This document shows positions 8,186-17,573 of a DNA stretch of 64,000 bases, one piece after another. Under the pieces are notes generated by a model that did not search any database, was not told where the DNA came from, and saw nothing but the letters and a program-made list of their open reading frames with translations. The stretch spans positions 372,001 to 436,000 of the forward strand of contig OZ242192.1 of NCBI GenBank assembly GCA_965205955.1, given 5' to 3'. Positions within the stretch are counted from its first letter, which is position 1, and the number at the start of each line of letters is the position of its first letter. The translations under genes and the position numbers were made by a program. The DNA comes from G965202915 sp965205955. Its GTDB lineage: Bacteria > Pseudomonadota > Gammaproteobacteria > Eutrophobiales > Eutrophobiaceae.

Positions 8186-8902
8186 TTATGCGCCTGGAAC
8201 AGGCAGCTTCGCCGCTGTTTGTTCTATCCAGCTCTCCACTTCCTGCATAATCTCGGCAGCGGACTTTCCCTTTGAACTGATAGTCGGGCCTATGGCTATG
8301 GTAATTTCTCCGGGTTTCTTGATAAAAGCGTTGCGTGACCAGAGATACCCGGCATTGTGTGCAACCGGGGTAACGTCAGCGCCGGATTTCTTTGCGAGGA
8401 GGCCGCCGCCGGGCAGATATACTCCCTTTTCACCGGGGGCGACTCGTGTGCCTTCGGGATAGATGATCACCCAGCGCCCCTGCCGCAGGCATTCACATCC
8501 CTGTCTAATGATCTGGAAAAATGATTTGACGGAAGAGCCGCGATCGATTGCAATGGGGCGCAACGAGGCAAGCCCCCATCCATATACGGGGATCCATAGT
8601 AATTCCCGTTTTAATACCCATACCTGCGGGACAAAGATTAATTGTATCGCCATGGTCTCCCACGCAGATTGATGCTTGCACATTACTATCCCCGGATTTG
8701 CCGGTATGTTTTCCAGCCCGGTAATCCTGTAGCGGATCCCGCAGGTTATTTTCAGCCACCAGAGCGTAAATGCCGTCCAGCGCGTCACTATAAAATAACG
8801 CTTAGGGAAGGGGAGAGGCAGAATCAACAAGGATAGAGGTCCAATAATAATGGCCGCACAAGCATGGCCACAATAAAAAAGCAATGATCGCGCCAAAACC
8901 AT
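8186..8902 (-). CDS. plsC: 1-acyl-sn-glycerol-3-phosphate acyltransferase (PlsC family)
   Basis: The protein adds the second acyl chain to lysophosphatidic acid at the inner membrane during phospholipid synthesis. The N-terminus has hydrophobic anchor helices (about residues 5-30). The acyltransferase motif is H77-Q-S-A-W-E82, the HX4E variant of HX4D common in proteobacterial PlsC paralogues. It is followed by LRPIAIDRG and the glycerophosphate-binding block YPEGTR. The length of 238 residues is usual. Its ATG overlaps the gmhB stop by one base, so the two are cotranslated at the end of the glyQ-glyS-gmhB-plsC operon. Confidence 0.93.
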   Translation of the reverse strand: MVLARSLLFYCGHACAAIIIGPLSLLILPLPFPKRYFIVTRWTAFTLWWLKITCGIRYRITGLENIPANPGIVMCKHQSAWETMAIQLIFVPQVWVLKRELLWIPVYGWGLASLRPIAIDRGSSVKSFFQIIRQGCECLRQGRWVIIYPEGTRVAPGEKGVYLPGGGLLAKKSGADVTPVAHNAGYLWSRNAFIKKPGEITIAIGPTISSKGKSAAEIMQEVESWIEQTAAKLPVPGA

Positions 8903-9438
8903 TACTCGTTTGCAATAAGGTATTCGGCTACCGCAGCCAGATCATCAAACACCGGAACATGCACGTTAAACTGACCTTCTTCAATTTGCTGCAAGCCGCC
9001 GGTTTTAACCAGAATGGGTCTTGCGCCTGCCCGAACAGCCGCCTCCACGTCCGAAGCCTTGTCGCCAACGCAGGAAACCTGTTCGAGTGAAACATGCAAA
9101 CGCTTTTTAACTTCTTCATACAAAGCGGTATTCGGTTTGCGGCAGGCACATTTTTCTTCAGGGGCATGCGGACAGAAAAATATTGCCTCGATAATCCCCC
9201 CATACTGCGATAAATGAGTCAGCATTTTCCGGTGTATGCTATTCAGGGTTTCCACGTCCAGCAGTTTGCGCGCCAGACCGGACTGGTTGGATATAATGAC
9301 AACCCGGTAGCTTTGCTGATTTAATTTCGCGATTGCCTCAAGGCTTCCCGGTATCGGGATCCATTCTTCCGGTGATTTTATGTATTGATCCGAGTCATAG
9401 TTAATTACACCGTCTCTATCCAGGATGATTAATGACAT
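8902..9438 (-). CDS. gmhB: D-glycero-beta-D-manno-heptose-1,7-bisphosphate 7-phosphatase
   Basis: This is a cytoplasmic HAD-superfamily phosphatase in the ADP-heptose pathway for the lipopolysaccharide inner core. The HAD nucleophile pair is D7-R-D9 at the N-terminus, motif II is ISNQSG, and the late acidic motif is GDKASD. The GmhB zinc loop is visible as C-P-H followed by C-A-C. At 178 residues it is full length. It starts 4 bases before the end of the glyS spacing and overlaps plsC. The other heptose genes are not in this window. Confidence 0.93.
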   Translation of the reverse strand: MSLIILDRDGVINYDSDQYIKSPEEWIPIPGSLEAIAKLNQQSYRVVIISNQSGLARKLLDVETLNSIHRKMLTHLSQYGGIIEAIFFCPHAPEEKCACRKPNTALYEEVKKRLHVSLEQVSCVGDKASDVEAAVRAGARPILVKTGGLQQIEEGQFNVHVPVFDDLAAVAEYLIANE

Positions 9439-9442
9439 AATG

Positions 9443-11515
9443 CTAGTTCCGCAAGCATGAAATATCGGCTATTTTCAAAAACAACCGGTTCAGATCCTGC
9501 AGTAATGCCAGGCGATTATTTTTCAACCGGCTGTCTTCACACATAACCATAACATTATCAAAAAACAGATCGACACTGCCCCCCAGACCGGCCAGTTCCG
9601 CCAATGCATTTTTATAATCGGCCTTGTCCAGCATCGGGGCGACGCGGGCACGGTATTCATCGATATTTTTCGCCAGGGACAACTCAGCCGGTTCCCTGAG
9701 CATGGACTCATCGATTTGCACGTCTTTATTCAATGCCGCCTGCTTCAGAATATTGGCAATCCGTTTATTGGCAACCGACAGGCTGTCGGCTTCGGGCAAT
9801 AAACGGAATTGATTGACCGCCAGCAAACGGCGATAAAAATCCAACGGCTTATTCGGGTTCAACGCCAATACGGATTCAAAAACGTCACTGCCAATCCCCT
9901 TGTCGAGGCAGTATTGTCGCAATCGGCCGGTGATAAATTGCAGCAAGTCATCCATGATTTCTTTTGCGTTTACCTCCCGGTGATAGCTGGCCGCCGACCA
10001 ATTAATCAACACCGGCAGATCGATATCCAATCGGCATTCTATAAGAATGCGCAGTAATCCCAGCGCCGATCTCCTCAGGCCAAATGGATCTTTATCTCCG
10101 GTCGGCGCCCGGCCAATGGCAAAAATTCCGCTAAGGGCATCTATTTTTTCGGCAATGGCGATGATCTGCCCGGTGCGTGTCTGCGGAAGTCGGTCGCTGG
10201 CAAAGCGTGGCAGGTATTGCTCATCAATCGCCGTCGCAACCTCGTCGGGTTCGTTGGCATAGCCGGCATAATAGCGTCCCATCACGCCCTGCAACTTTGG
10301 AAATTCGCTCACCATATCCGTCAACAGATCACATTTAGCCAAATCGGCCGCTCTGGCGGCCTGTTTTTTATCGCTTTTCAAAACTTTCGCCAGTTTTACC
10401 GCCACCGTCTTTATGCGCTGTGATTTATCATACAATGAACCGAGTCTTTTCTCATACACAACCTGCTTTAAGGCATCGATGCGGGACGAAAGCGGGGTAG
10501 CGCAATCACGGTCCCAGAAAAATTTTGCATCACTCAACCGGGGATGAATAACCCGCTCATTGCCCTGAATAATTTTTTCCGGGTTCGCAGGGCGGACATT
10601 AATCACTGCAACAAATTCGGGACGCAAGCCATTGCCGTCTCTTACCGGAAAACACTTCTGCTGCTCCTGCATGACGGAGATCAACACCTCCCTCGGCAAA
10701 TCTAAAAACCGTTCATCGAACCGGCCTTTTATGGCGGTCGGCCATTCAGTCAAAGCGGTGACCTCCTCGAGCAAATCAGGATCAATCAGTACTTCATTAT
10801 TCTCCGGCCCGGCAAGGCCTTTTATTTCCGCCGCAATATACTCCCGCCGCTCATCGAAATCAGCCCGCACACAGCCCGGCTCCAACAGCTGCTCAGGATA
10901 ATCGTCCGCCGACTTCAATTCGATTGCCTGCCGGCAATGAAAACGATGGCCATAGGTGATATTGCCTGCCGGTAAATTGAAAATCTCACATTCGATAACG
11001 GCATCATCAAACAGTAGCACAATCCAGCGTATCGGCCGGGCAAATTCGGCCTTGCCATTACCCCAGCGCATACGCCTGGCAACGGGCAGGCGGTGCAGTG
11101 CGGTTTCAATAATCCGGGGGACAAGGGCGGCGGCGCTTTGCCCTTTTTCAACAGTCCGGTAAACCAGCCGGCCGCCTTCATCCGTCTCTGTTGAATCCAA
11201 TTGCTCAACATCTATATTGCAGGATCGGGCAAATCCGGTCGCGGCCTCCGTGGGCCGCCCATTTTCATCAAAAGCCGCCTTCAGGGCAGGGCCGCGACGC
11301 TGATTGTTCCAATCCGGCTGCACGACAGTCAGATTTTTTATACTCAGCGCCAGCCGCCGGGGCGTTGCATACCATTTCATTTCGGCAAAGGCCAAATGCT
11401 TTTGCTCGATACCGGTTTTAACCTCATCGGCAAAGGCAACAGCCAGTTTCCTGAGCGATTCAGGCGGCAATTCTTCCGTGCCGATTTCGACCAGTAAATT
11501 TCCCGTATCGGTCAT
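9443..11515 (-). CDS. glyS: Glycine--tRNA ligase beta subunit
   Basis: This is the beta subunit of the tetrameric (alpha2beta2) bacterial glycyl-tRNA synthetase, which contributes tRNA binding. It has 690 residues, close to the E. coli 689. The N-terminus LLVEIGTEELPP is the family signature. Further recognisable blocks are GNGKAEFARPIRW, VISVMQEQQKCFP, and a C-terminal helical tRNA-binding region with FFDNVMVM. It lies 22 bases downstream of glyQ and 4 bases upstream of gmhB, one operon on the minus strand. Nothing unusual is seen. Confidence 0.97.
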   Translation of the reverse strand: MTDTGNLLVEIGTEELPPESLRKLAVAFADEVKTGIEQKHLAFAEMKWYATPRRLALSIKNLTVVQPDWNNQRRGPALKAAFDENGRPTEAATGFARSCNIDVEQLDSTETDEGGRLVYRTVEKGQSAAALVPRIIETALHRLPVARRMRWGNGKAEFARPIRWIVLLFDDAVIECEIFNLPAGNITYGHRFHCRQAIELKSADDYPEQLLEPGCVRADFDERREYIAAEIKGLAGPENNEVLIDPDLLEEVTALTEWPTAIKGRFDERFLDLPREVLISVMQEQQKCFPVRDGNGLRPEFVAVINVRPANPEKIIQGNERVIHPRLSDAKFFWDRDCATPLSSRIDALKQVVYEKRLGSLYDKSQRIKTVAVKLAKVLKSDKKQAARAADLAKCDLLTDMVSEFPKLQGVMGRYYAGYANEPDEVATAIDEQYLPRFASDRLPQTRTGQIIAIAEKIDALSGIFAIGRAPTGDKDPFGLRRSALGLLRILIECRLDIDLPVLINWSAASYHREVNAKEIMDDLLQFITGRLRQYCLDKGIGSDVFESVLALNPNKPLDFYRRLLAVNQFRLLPEADSLSVANKRIANILKQAALNKDVQIDESMLREPAELSLAKNIDEYRARVAPMLDKADYKNALAELAGLGGSVDLFFDNVMVMCEDSRLKNNRLALLQDLNRLFLKIADISCLRN

Positions 11516-11537
11516 TTATTTTTCCACCGCTCCCTTG

Positions 11538-12461
11538 CTACGACTTAATCAATGGAAAGCCCAGCGCCTCGCGGCCGTCGTAATAGGTCTTGGCAACCTG
11601 TTTTGCCAGTTTGCGCACACGCAATATAAATTGCTGCCTTTCCGTAACCGATATGGCGTGTCTTGCCTCGAGCAAATTAAATGTATGCGATGCCTTTATC
11701 ACCATTTCATACGCGGGGCAGGATAATTTTTCCCGTACCAGGCGATTACATTCCGTTTCGCAGGAATCAAAAAAACGAAACAAATCGTCGGTATTCGCCA
11801 ACTCAAAATTATAACGCGACATCTCGACTTCGTTCTGATGGTACAGATCGCCGTAGTAAATAATCCCGTTATCATTAGCCGTCCAGACCAACTCAAACAC
11901 GTCGTCGGTATTTTGCAGAACCATGGCAATTCTTTCCAGACCGTAGGTCAACTCCCCGGCCACAGGGGCGCAGTTCAATCCCCCCACCTGTTGAAAATAC
12001 GTGAACTGGCTGATCTCCATCCCGTCCAGGCGGACTTCCCAGCCTAAGCCCCATGCCCCCAGTGTCGGAGACTCCCAATTATCCTCGATAAAACGGATAT
12101 CGTGCTGCAAGGGATCGATATTCAGATCGCGCAGAGAATCAAGATAGCATTCCTGTATATCATCAGGAGAGGGCTTAAGCATGACCTGGAATTGATAATA
12201 ATGCTGCAATCGATTCGGATTTTCACCGTAGCGCCCGTCCGCCGGTCGGCGCGAGGGCTGAATATAGGCGGCGTTCCACGGCTCAGGACCGATTGCGCGC
12301 AGAAAGGTAGCCGGATGAAAGGTGCCCGCTCCCATCTCCATATCATAGGGCTGCTGCATCACACAACCGCGTTGCGACCAATATCGATACAGGCTGAAAA
12401 TTATATCCTGGAAGGTGGGTATGTTTGTGGAAAACGGTTTTTGTTGATCAGCTTGCGACAT
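11538..12461 (-). CDS. glyQ: Glycine--tRNA ligase alpha subunit
   Basis: This is the catalytic class II subunit that activates glycine. Motifs seen include MEMGAGTFHPATFLRAIGPEPW, QPSRRPADGRYGENPNRLQ, GWEVRLDGMEISQFTYFQQVGG and SVTERQQFILRVRKLAK, all near-identical to known GlyQ. I place the start at the ATG ending at 12461 (MSQADQQKP, 307 residues), since the longer frame from 12506 adds 15 residues with no family match. No strong Shine-Dalgarno is visible for either. It is the first gene of the glyQ-glyS-gmhB-plsC operon. Confidence 0.96.
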   Translation of the reverse strand: MSQADQQKPFSTNIPTFQDIIFSLYRYWSQRGCVMQQPYDMEMGAGTFHPATFLRAIGPEPWNAAYIQPSRRPADGRYGENPNRLQHYYQFQVMLKPSPDDIQECYLDSLRDLNIDPLQHDIRFIEDNWESPTLGAWGLGWEVRLDGMEISQFTYFQQVGGLNCAPVAGELTYGLERIAMVLQNTDDVFELVWTANDNGIIYYGDLYHQNEVEMSRYNFELANTDDLFRFFDSCETECNRLVREKLSCPAYEMVIKASHTFNLLEARHAISVTERQQFILRVRKLAKQVAKTYYDGREALGFPLIKS

Positions 12462-12633
12462 TTTTCGGCCACGTCTATTCAAGACGCAAGTATAGCGCGA
12501 GAGCATAATGAAAGGTATTCTTCATATATAGTATACCACCGCCCCGGTTATCTACCGTCAAGGCGCAAACCCGGCCAGCCGAAAAGGAAATTATTCGGAC
12601 AGCATATACTCGCCGCGACTCAGAAGCGCTCGG

Positions 12634-13746
12634 CTATTCATTAGCTGATTTATCAGCTAACAGGCTTGCGGATCTCTCTTTCAGAACATCGTACTTAAAA
12701 GCGGGTATTTCGAAGACCCAGCCGGACAGCCTTTGATTCAGCTCTGCCACCAGCGCGGCAAAATCTTCCGCTCCCTCGTCTTCCGCTCCCTCGTCTTCCG
12801 CTCCCTCGTCTTCCGCTCCCTCGTCTTCCGTTCCCTCATCCTCCGATTCCGGTTGATCAAAGGCAAATGTGAAGGTGGCGTGGGCTATACCATCCTTCTG
12901 AAAAGCATGTATCCCGGCAGTCAAGCCTTCAAACGTCGATACCGCCGCATCAACACTCTCATCCGGCTCATCGACATTTTCCCGGCCATGCGCCCCGTTG
13001 GCTTGAAACCCCTGCAATAAGGAACCAAATTTATTCAACAAAACCGCAGAGCCGGCCTGTTTCCCTTCCGGAACAGGTTCAAGTTCAAAATCATCCTGGC
13101 CCTTATCCGATTTGTATACCGAATAGACATCACCATCCGAATGGCGTATCTCGACCCTGCTGACCTTGGCGGATTGAATATCAAACAGGGTCCGCTCAAA
13201 CCAGTCTGTCTTAAAGGCGCTCACGTCCAGACGCCCTTCCACCAGGTACGATTGCTTACTGTCCGGCTTCCTTATATACAGCCCCGGCTTGTCTTCCGCC
13301 GCAAGACTTCTTCGGGCGCTGCCGACAATTAAACTGGCCAGGACATTATCATCACCATCTTCCAGCGTTACTAACAGCGAAGTTGAATTTTCAATGGACG
13401 GATCCTCAACCCCCAGCCGGGGATAAAGCTGAGAGTCGGCGGTTTTCGGCGCCACTATTCTAAGCTCGGAAACCCCTATGACGGCGCTTTTAACCTTCTC
13501 CGGCAAAGCCGGATAGCCGTCGAAATCATCGATCACCCAGTCGTTGCCCTGCCTGGAGAGTGAAACACTCCCTTGATAGCCATTAACCTCAATGGCGGCA
13601 ACCTCATCCAGCTTTTCAGAAAGCCCGGGGAAAAATAACTCCTTTTCCTTTTGCGATTGCGGCGCGCGCGACTTGACAAAATTACTCGCGGCAATAATCA
13701 CGCACAGGGTTATAATGGAAAGGATTACCAGCCTGCTTTTTTTCAT
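12634..13746 (-). CDS. DUF4340 domain protein of the Gld-type ABC operon
   Basis: This 370-residue protein has one N-terminal membrane anchor (LVILSIITLCVIIAASNFV) and a periplasmic body of the DUF4340 type, with beta-rich blocks such as SRQGNDWVIDDFDGYPA and GLYIRKPDSKQSYLVEG. DUF4340 proteins are commonly encoded with gldA/gldF/gldG-type ABC genes; their role is not established. An acidic low-complexity stretch made of D-E-G-A-E units interrupts the C-terminal part. The gene begins immediately after the GldG-like stop codon, with none or one base between them, so translation is coupled. It is the last gene of the operon. Confidence 0.82.
   Translation of the reverse strand: MKKSRLVILSIITLCVIIAASNFVKSRAPQSQKEKELFFPGLSEKLDEVAAIEVNGYQGSVSLSRQGNDWVIDDFDGYPALPEKVKSAVIGVSELRIVAPKTADSQLYPRLGVEDPSIENSTSLLVTLEDGDDNVLASLIVGSARRSLAAEDKPGLYIRKPDSKQSYLVEGRLDVSAFKTDWFERTLFDIQSAKVSRVEIRHSDGDVYSVYKSDKGQDDFELEPVPEGKQAGSAVLLNKFGSLLQGFQANGAHGRENVDEPDESVDAAVSTFEGLTAGIHAFQKDGIAHATFTFAFDQPESEDEGTEDEGAEDEGAEDEGAEDEGAEDFAALVAELNQRLSGWVFEIPAFKYDVLKERSASLLADKSANE
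12764..12838 (-). repeat. 15-bp tandem repeat coding for acidic DEGAE units
   Basis: Five 15-base units lie head to tail inside the DUF4340 gene (unit on the plus strand TCTTCCGCTCCCTCG). The first four are identical and the fifth has two changes. Because the unit is a multiple of three, copy-number change alters the length of an acidic linker without a frameshift. Confidence 0.92.
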
Positions 13747-15627
13747 TTATCGCCGCACACGCCTGAAGGATTGATACGCGCCCGCCGCCAGGGCCGCGAG
13801 GGTAATCAACAACGGTATCAAACCGATATTTATAAACCGGATTCGAGAACCCAGGTTTTCTATATTTTTCTGTAATTCATGCTGTACGCCGCGCAACTCC
13901 TTTCTTGTCTCTACCTTGACCTGCCGAAATTTTTCTATTTCCCTTGATTGTTTCTTGTTCAGGATATATTGATCTTCCGGGCCGGTCTCCTGTTGCAGTT
14001 TCCGGATATTTGCCTCGGTTTCTTTCAGTTTTTCCTGCAACTCTTGTTCACGTTGACGATACCTGGTCTCCGCTTCCCGGCGGATCTCATTCACCCGTTT
14101 GAAAGGACGGGCGTATTTGCCGCGACCGCGCAAACTGATCAAATCACTACTACCGGAAAGATTTTCAATGGTATTGATAACGAAGTCGCCGTTATTCGCG
14201 ATCTGCTGTGATAATGAAATACCCAGCAGATTCTGCAAACGTATCCAGAACCGGTCGGCCAGCATATCGCTATCAGCAACCAGTACGACGTTGATCTCCC
14301 CCTGCTCGACAAAATCAGCATCCAGCTCATCTTCACCCTCACCGCCATGCTTGCCGTCCGGGTAGGCGGTATTGGCGCTGCCCTGAATGCGCGCCGCCAT
14401 GACGTATTTTTTATCCTCCGACTTAAAATTATTCAGAATAACCGCAGGATCGGACTGAAAAAGAATCAGATCGCGCTCAAGCAGCATCGACTCATTAGAA
14501 GTCTGTATTAACGGCGTCATAGACAAACCCTTATCTTCCTTGACCCTGATGCTGCCAACCGTGCCCATATGCATCAGTTTCAGCTCGCTCGATGAAAAAT
14601 CCTCCCGGTTAAAATTATCCGGCGTCAACCGCAACCATGGCAGGTAATTTATTTCCTGCACTCCGCGCTGCCCGCGCGCCTGTACGCGCATCGCGGCATT
14701 TATATCGGTGACTATCTTTTCTTTGACTATTTCCATACCCCAGGCATCCAGGATCTTTTCGAAATAGGATTCAACCCTGGGAAGCACATTCGGGTTTTCA
14801 GGATCAGGCTGTGAACGATCCTCCTCCGCCAGGGGATCGAGAAAAATCATTGCCTTGCCGCCCTTGAGCAGATATTGATCCAGCTCATAGTACTCGGTGT
14901 CGGATAGATCCTTGGGATGGACGATCATCAATATATCAATATCCTTGGCGATTGCCTCCGGCTTTGCCCCGAGGTCCCGGACTTCAAAAAGCTCCCTTAA
15001 TGCATTGATAATAGTCCAATCAGGGGTTTGTTGATTATCCGCCCCGGTACCGGCAAATAAAGGCAGGCTGCTCATTACCCCTATCACCGACTGCTCCGGA
15101 AACGACAGCTTGTATATCAGCTTGGTAATATCATATTCAGCCGCTTCTTCACGATTGGCCTGAAAAAACGGGATTATTCTTTCATCATCGGTAGAGTTGG
15201 CGCCGACCAATCCAAAATAAGCCTTGTCGCCGGAGTTGTTAACCGAGACGTTTTGCAAACCGGCGGCCACCGCCTGATCCTCTTCCTCGGAAAAGGGCGC
15301 CGGATCAATAACGTTCAGAACGATATTACCGTCGGCATGGGCTACATATTCTTCCAGCATATCGCGGATCCTGGCGCCATAGTTGGCGAGGGCAGGAAAT
15401 CCGGTTAGGCCCTTTTGTGAAAAGTAAAAATCCAGAATAACCGGCTCTTCCAGGTCGTCGAGAATGTTTATCGTACCCTCCGACAACGTGAATAAGCTGT
15501 TTTCAGTCAGATCGATGCGCCAGGTAGTAATCGAGGCATTCACCAGAATAATCGATGCGACAAAAAGACAGGCCGCCAGCAATAAACCGGTGCCGGAAAT
15601 AACCCTGTTCCTGTGTATAGTCTTCAT
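13747..15627 (-). CDS. GldG-like auxiliary component of ABC exporter (626 aa)
   Basis: An N-terminal helix (residues about 8-31) and a C-terminal helix (about 600-618) flank a large periplasmic ABC-transporter auxiliary domain of the GldG / intraflagellar-transport-like type. The N-terminal block WRIDLTENSLFTLSEGTINIL is characteristic, as is DILMIVHPKDLSDTEYYELDQYLLKGGKAM. A coiled coil fills roughly residues 520-590 (RYRQREQELQEKLKETEANI). In Bacteroidetes GldAFG supports gliding; the proteobacterial homologues are uncharacterised exporters. It sits 3 bases after the permease gene. I infer that it forms the periplasmic part of the same transporter. Confidence 0.87.
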   Translation of the reverse strand: MKTIHRNRVISGTGLLLAACLFVASIILVNASITTWRIDLTENSLFTLSEGTINILDDLEEPVILDFYFSQKGLTGFPALANYGARIRDMLEEYVAHADGNIVLNVIDPAPFSEEEDQAVAAGLQNVSVNNSGDKAYFGLVGANSTDDERIIPFFQANREEAAEYDITKLIYKLSFPEQSVIGVMSSLPLFAGTGADNQQTPDWTIINALRELFEVRDLGAKPEAIAKDIDILMIVHPKDLSDTEYYELDQYLLKGGKAMIFLDPLAEEDRSQPDPENPNVLPRVESYFEKILDAWGMEIVKEKIVTDINAAMRVQARGQRGVQEINYLPWLRLTPDNFNREDFSSSELKLMHMGTVGSIRVKEDKGLSMTPLIQTSNESMLLERDLILFQSDPAVILNNFKSEDKKYVMAARIQGSANTAYPDGKHGGEGEDELDADFVEQGEINVVLVADSDMLADRFWIRLQNLLGISLSQQIANNGDFVINTIENLSGSSDLISLRGRGKYARPFKRVNEIRREAETRYRQREQELQEKLKETEANIRKLQQETGPEDQYILNKKQSREIEKFRQVKVETRKELRGVQHELQKNIENLGSRIRFINIGLIPLLITLAALAAGAYQSFRRVRR

Positions 15628-15630
15628 GCT

Positions 15631-16362
15631 CTAACTTGCCTTTTTAGCCTCGATAACCACCACATTCGCATACAGCCAAAAACTCATCAGCGCAGCAAAA
15701 TAAAAGATATCGCGCATATCAATCACCCCTTTTTTAATCGACGCGAAATGAGTCAGAAAACTGAAAGAGGCGATTGCATCGACAATTACCTGAGGCGTCC
15801 AGCCCCGGAAAAAATCCAGCACCAAAGGAAAACCGCTCAGGATAAACATGAAGCAGATCACCACGCTGATCACAAAGGCAATCACCTGGCTTTTGGTAAT
15901 CGCCGAGATGCAGGAACCAATCGTCAGAAAACCGCCGGCCATGATAAAGCTGCCGATATAACTTATAAAGATAACCGTATTATCCGGATCGCCAAGGTAA
16001 TTTACCGTCAGCCACGTAGGGAAAGTCAGCGCCAGGGCAACCGCGGTAAAACACCAGGCCGCCAGAAATTTGCCGATCACCGCGTCAGAAATAGAGATAG
16101 GCAGGGTCATCAACAATTCAATCGAACCGCTCTTGCGCTCCTCGGACCACAAACGCATCGATATTGCCGGGATCAGAAACAGATACAACCAGGGATGAAA
16201 ACGAAAGAAGGGCTCGAGATCCGCCTGGTTGCTCTGATAAAAGCCGCCCAGATAAAACGTGAAAATGCCGGTCATAAAAAGAAAGATCACTATGAACACA
16301 TAGGCAATCGGCGTTGTAAAATAGCTGGTAAACTCGCGCTTAAAAATAGCCAGGATATTCAT
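15631..16362 (-). CDS. ABC-2 type permease, GldF-like
   Basis: The 243-residue inner-membrane protein has six predicted helices and the ABC-2 family block RLWSEERKSGSIELLMTLPIS that couples to the ATPase. The N-terminus FKREFTSYFTTPIAYVFI matches the GldF subfamily. It overlaps the ATPase gene by 4 bases (ATGA). It should form a dimeric channel with the ATPase at 16359; the substrate is unknown. Confidence 0.9.
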   Translation of the reverse strand: MNILAIFKREFTSYFTTPIAYVFIVIFLFMTGIFTFYLGGFYQSNQADLEPFFRFHPWLYLFLIPAISMRLWSEERKSGSIELLMTLPISISDAVIGKFLAAWCFTAVALALTFPTWLTVNYLGDPDNTVIFISYIGSFIMAGGFLTIGSCISAITKSQVIAFVISVVICFMFILSGFPLVLDFFRGWTPQVIVDAIASFSFLTHFASIKKGVIDMRDIFYFAALMSFWLYANVVVIEAKKAS

Positions 16363-17123
16363 GATGTTGCCGATACTCCTTCCTTTTTATAAAAACTCGT
16401 GGTGATATTGCGAAACGCTTCATCGATATTGCGGCTTTTCGATTTCGCGCTCAGCTCATCTGGCGTACCGTCAAACAGCACCTGGCCGCGGGTAATCACT
16501 ATCGCACGCGAGCACACCGTGCTTACCTCTTCGAGGATATGAGTGGAAATAACAATCGCCGTATCCTTTGCCATATCCCTGATCAAGGCCCTTACCTCAT
16601 GCTTCTGGTTTGGATCCAGACCATCGGTCGGCTCATCCATGATCAACACCTTCGGATCATGCAGTATGGCCTGTGCCAGACCGACACGGCGTTTATAGCC
16701 TTTGGACAGCGTCTCGATAGTCTGATCCACAACGTCCTCGAGATGAATCGTTTCAATGACACGATCAATGCGCCGATTCTTTTCGCCGCCCTTAATCCCC
16801 CTCACGTCCGCAATGAAGCCGAGAAAACGGCGCACGGTCATTTCACCGTAAACAGGCGCCCCCTCAGGCAGATAACCGATAACCGTCTTCACCTGTATAG
16901 GCTCTTTCAATACATCATGGCCATTCACAATGACCGTGCCGCTGGTAGGCTCCAGAAAACCGGTGATCATCTTCATCGTGGTGGACTTGCCGGCCCCGTT
17001 CGGCCCCAGAAACCCCAACACCTCGCCATAGGCAACATCAAAAGAAATATCCCGCACCGCATAAATCGGCCCGAATTCCTTGTTCAGAGATTTCACCTCA
17101 ACTGCCGGTTCAGTATTCGCCAT
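16359..17123 (-). CDS. ABC transporter ATP-binding protein, GldA-like
   Basis: This 254-residue ATPase energises the ABC-2 exporter encoded next. Walker A is GPNGAGKST, the signature is LSKGYKRRVGLAQ, Walker B is VLIMDEPTDGLDP, and the switch histidine lies in STHILEEV. It heads a four-gene minus-strand operon (ATPase, permease, GldG-like, DUF4340). No regulator is encoded beside it, and I see no convincing promoter in the 450 bases upstream. Confidence 0.93.
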   Translation of the reverse strand: MANTEPAVEVKSLNKEFGPIYAVRDISFDVAYGEVLGFLGPNGAGKSTTMKMITGFLEPTSGTVIVNGHDVLKEPIQVKTVIGYLPEGAPVYGEMTVRRFLGFIADVRGIKGGEKNRRIDRVIETIHLEDVVDQTIETLSKGYKRRVGLAQAILHDPKVLIMDEPTDGLDPNQKHEVRALIRDMAKDTAIVISTHILEEVSTVCSRAIVITRGQVLFDGTPDELSAKSKSRNIDEAFRNITTSFYKKEGVSATS

Positions 17124-17532
17124 AATCTATTACTGTTTATAATTCCAAGGTTTATAGTTTAAGATTGCCACGCTCTTTAAAGAAGAAGGCATTATTTTCC
17201 ACAAAATCAACTCCCGATCAAACTGATAATCCGGGGCTGATAACGGCCGCAAAACCGCATCGATCCTGAGAATCCCGCCAACCCACAGGACTATGCGGCA
17301 ACGCCGCCTCCCCATACTATTCCACGATTGCAAGCAATCACCCCTTGCTCTGGAATAGGAAATAACCCGGTGGCTAAAAAATTGTCCGGGTATCAAAAGC
17401 AGTTTTGACTGCAAATCAGCCTTCCGGTTCGGAAAGCCGGCAAAATAATACCCCAAACGATCCTATAAATCAAAAATTGTCCTGATTCAATACATTATGC
17501 GCCTCATCAGGCCGTGTGGTAGTTTAAATTGC
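17124..17532. other. Intergenic region between two divergent transcription units
   Basis: About 410 bases lie between the GldA-like gene (leftward) and the promoter for the gene at 17574 (rightward). Reading frames here have no recognisable protein character. I see no tRNA, no repeat shared with the rest of the window and no strong terminator. It must contain the promoter of the exporter operon, which I could not place. Confidence 0.5.
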
Positions 17533-17560
17533 TTGACAATTCGAGTGCGCGGTCTATTCT
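17533..17560 (+). promoter_or_regulatory. Predicted sigma-70 promoter, almost leaderless
   Basis: TTGACA (17533-17538) and TATTCT (17555-17560) are spaced by 16 bases. The expected start, near 17567, falls only about 7 bases before the ATG at 17574 and inside the GGGGTGG that would be the ribosome site. Either initiation occurs a few bases earlier than expected or the mRNA is nearly leaderless. Confidence 0.5.
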
Positions 17561-17573
17561 CAGTGGGGTGGAA

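Noticed and set aside
12764..12838. Possible CRISPR array
   Set aside because: The 15-base units are directly adjacent, without spacers, and stay in frame with a coding sequence; no cas genes nearby.
15613..16392. 259-codon plus-strand frame over the permease gene
   Set aside because: Antisense to an obvious ABC-2 permease and full of polar low-complexity sequence.
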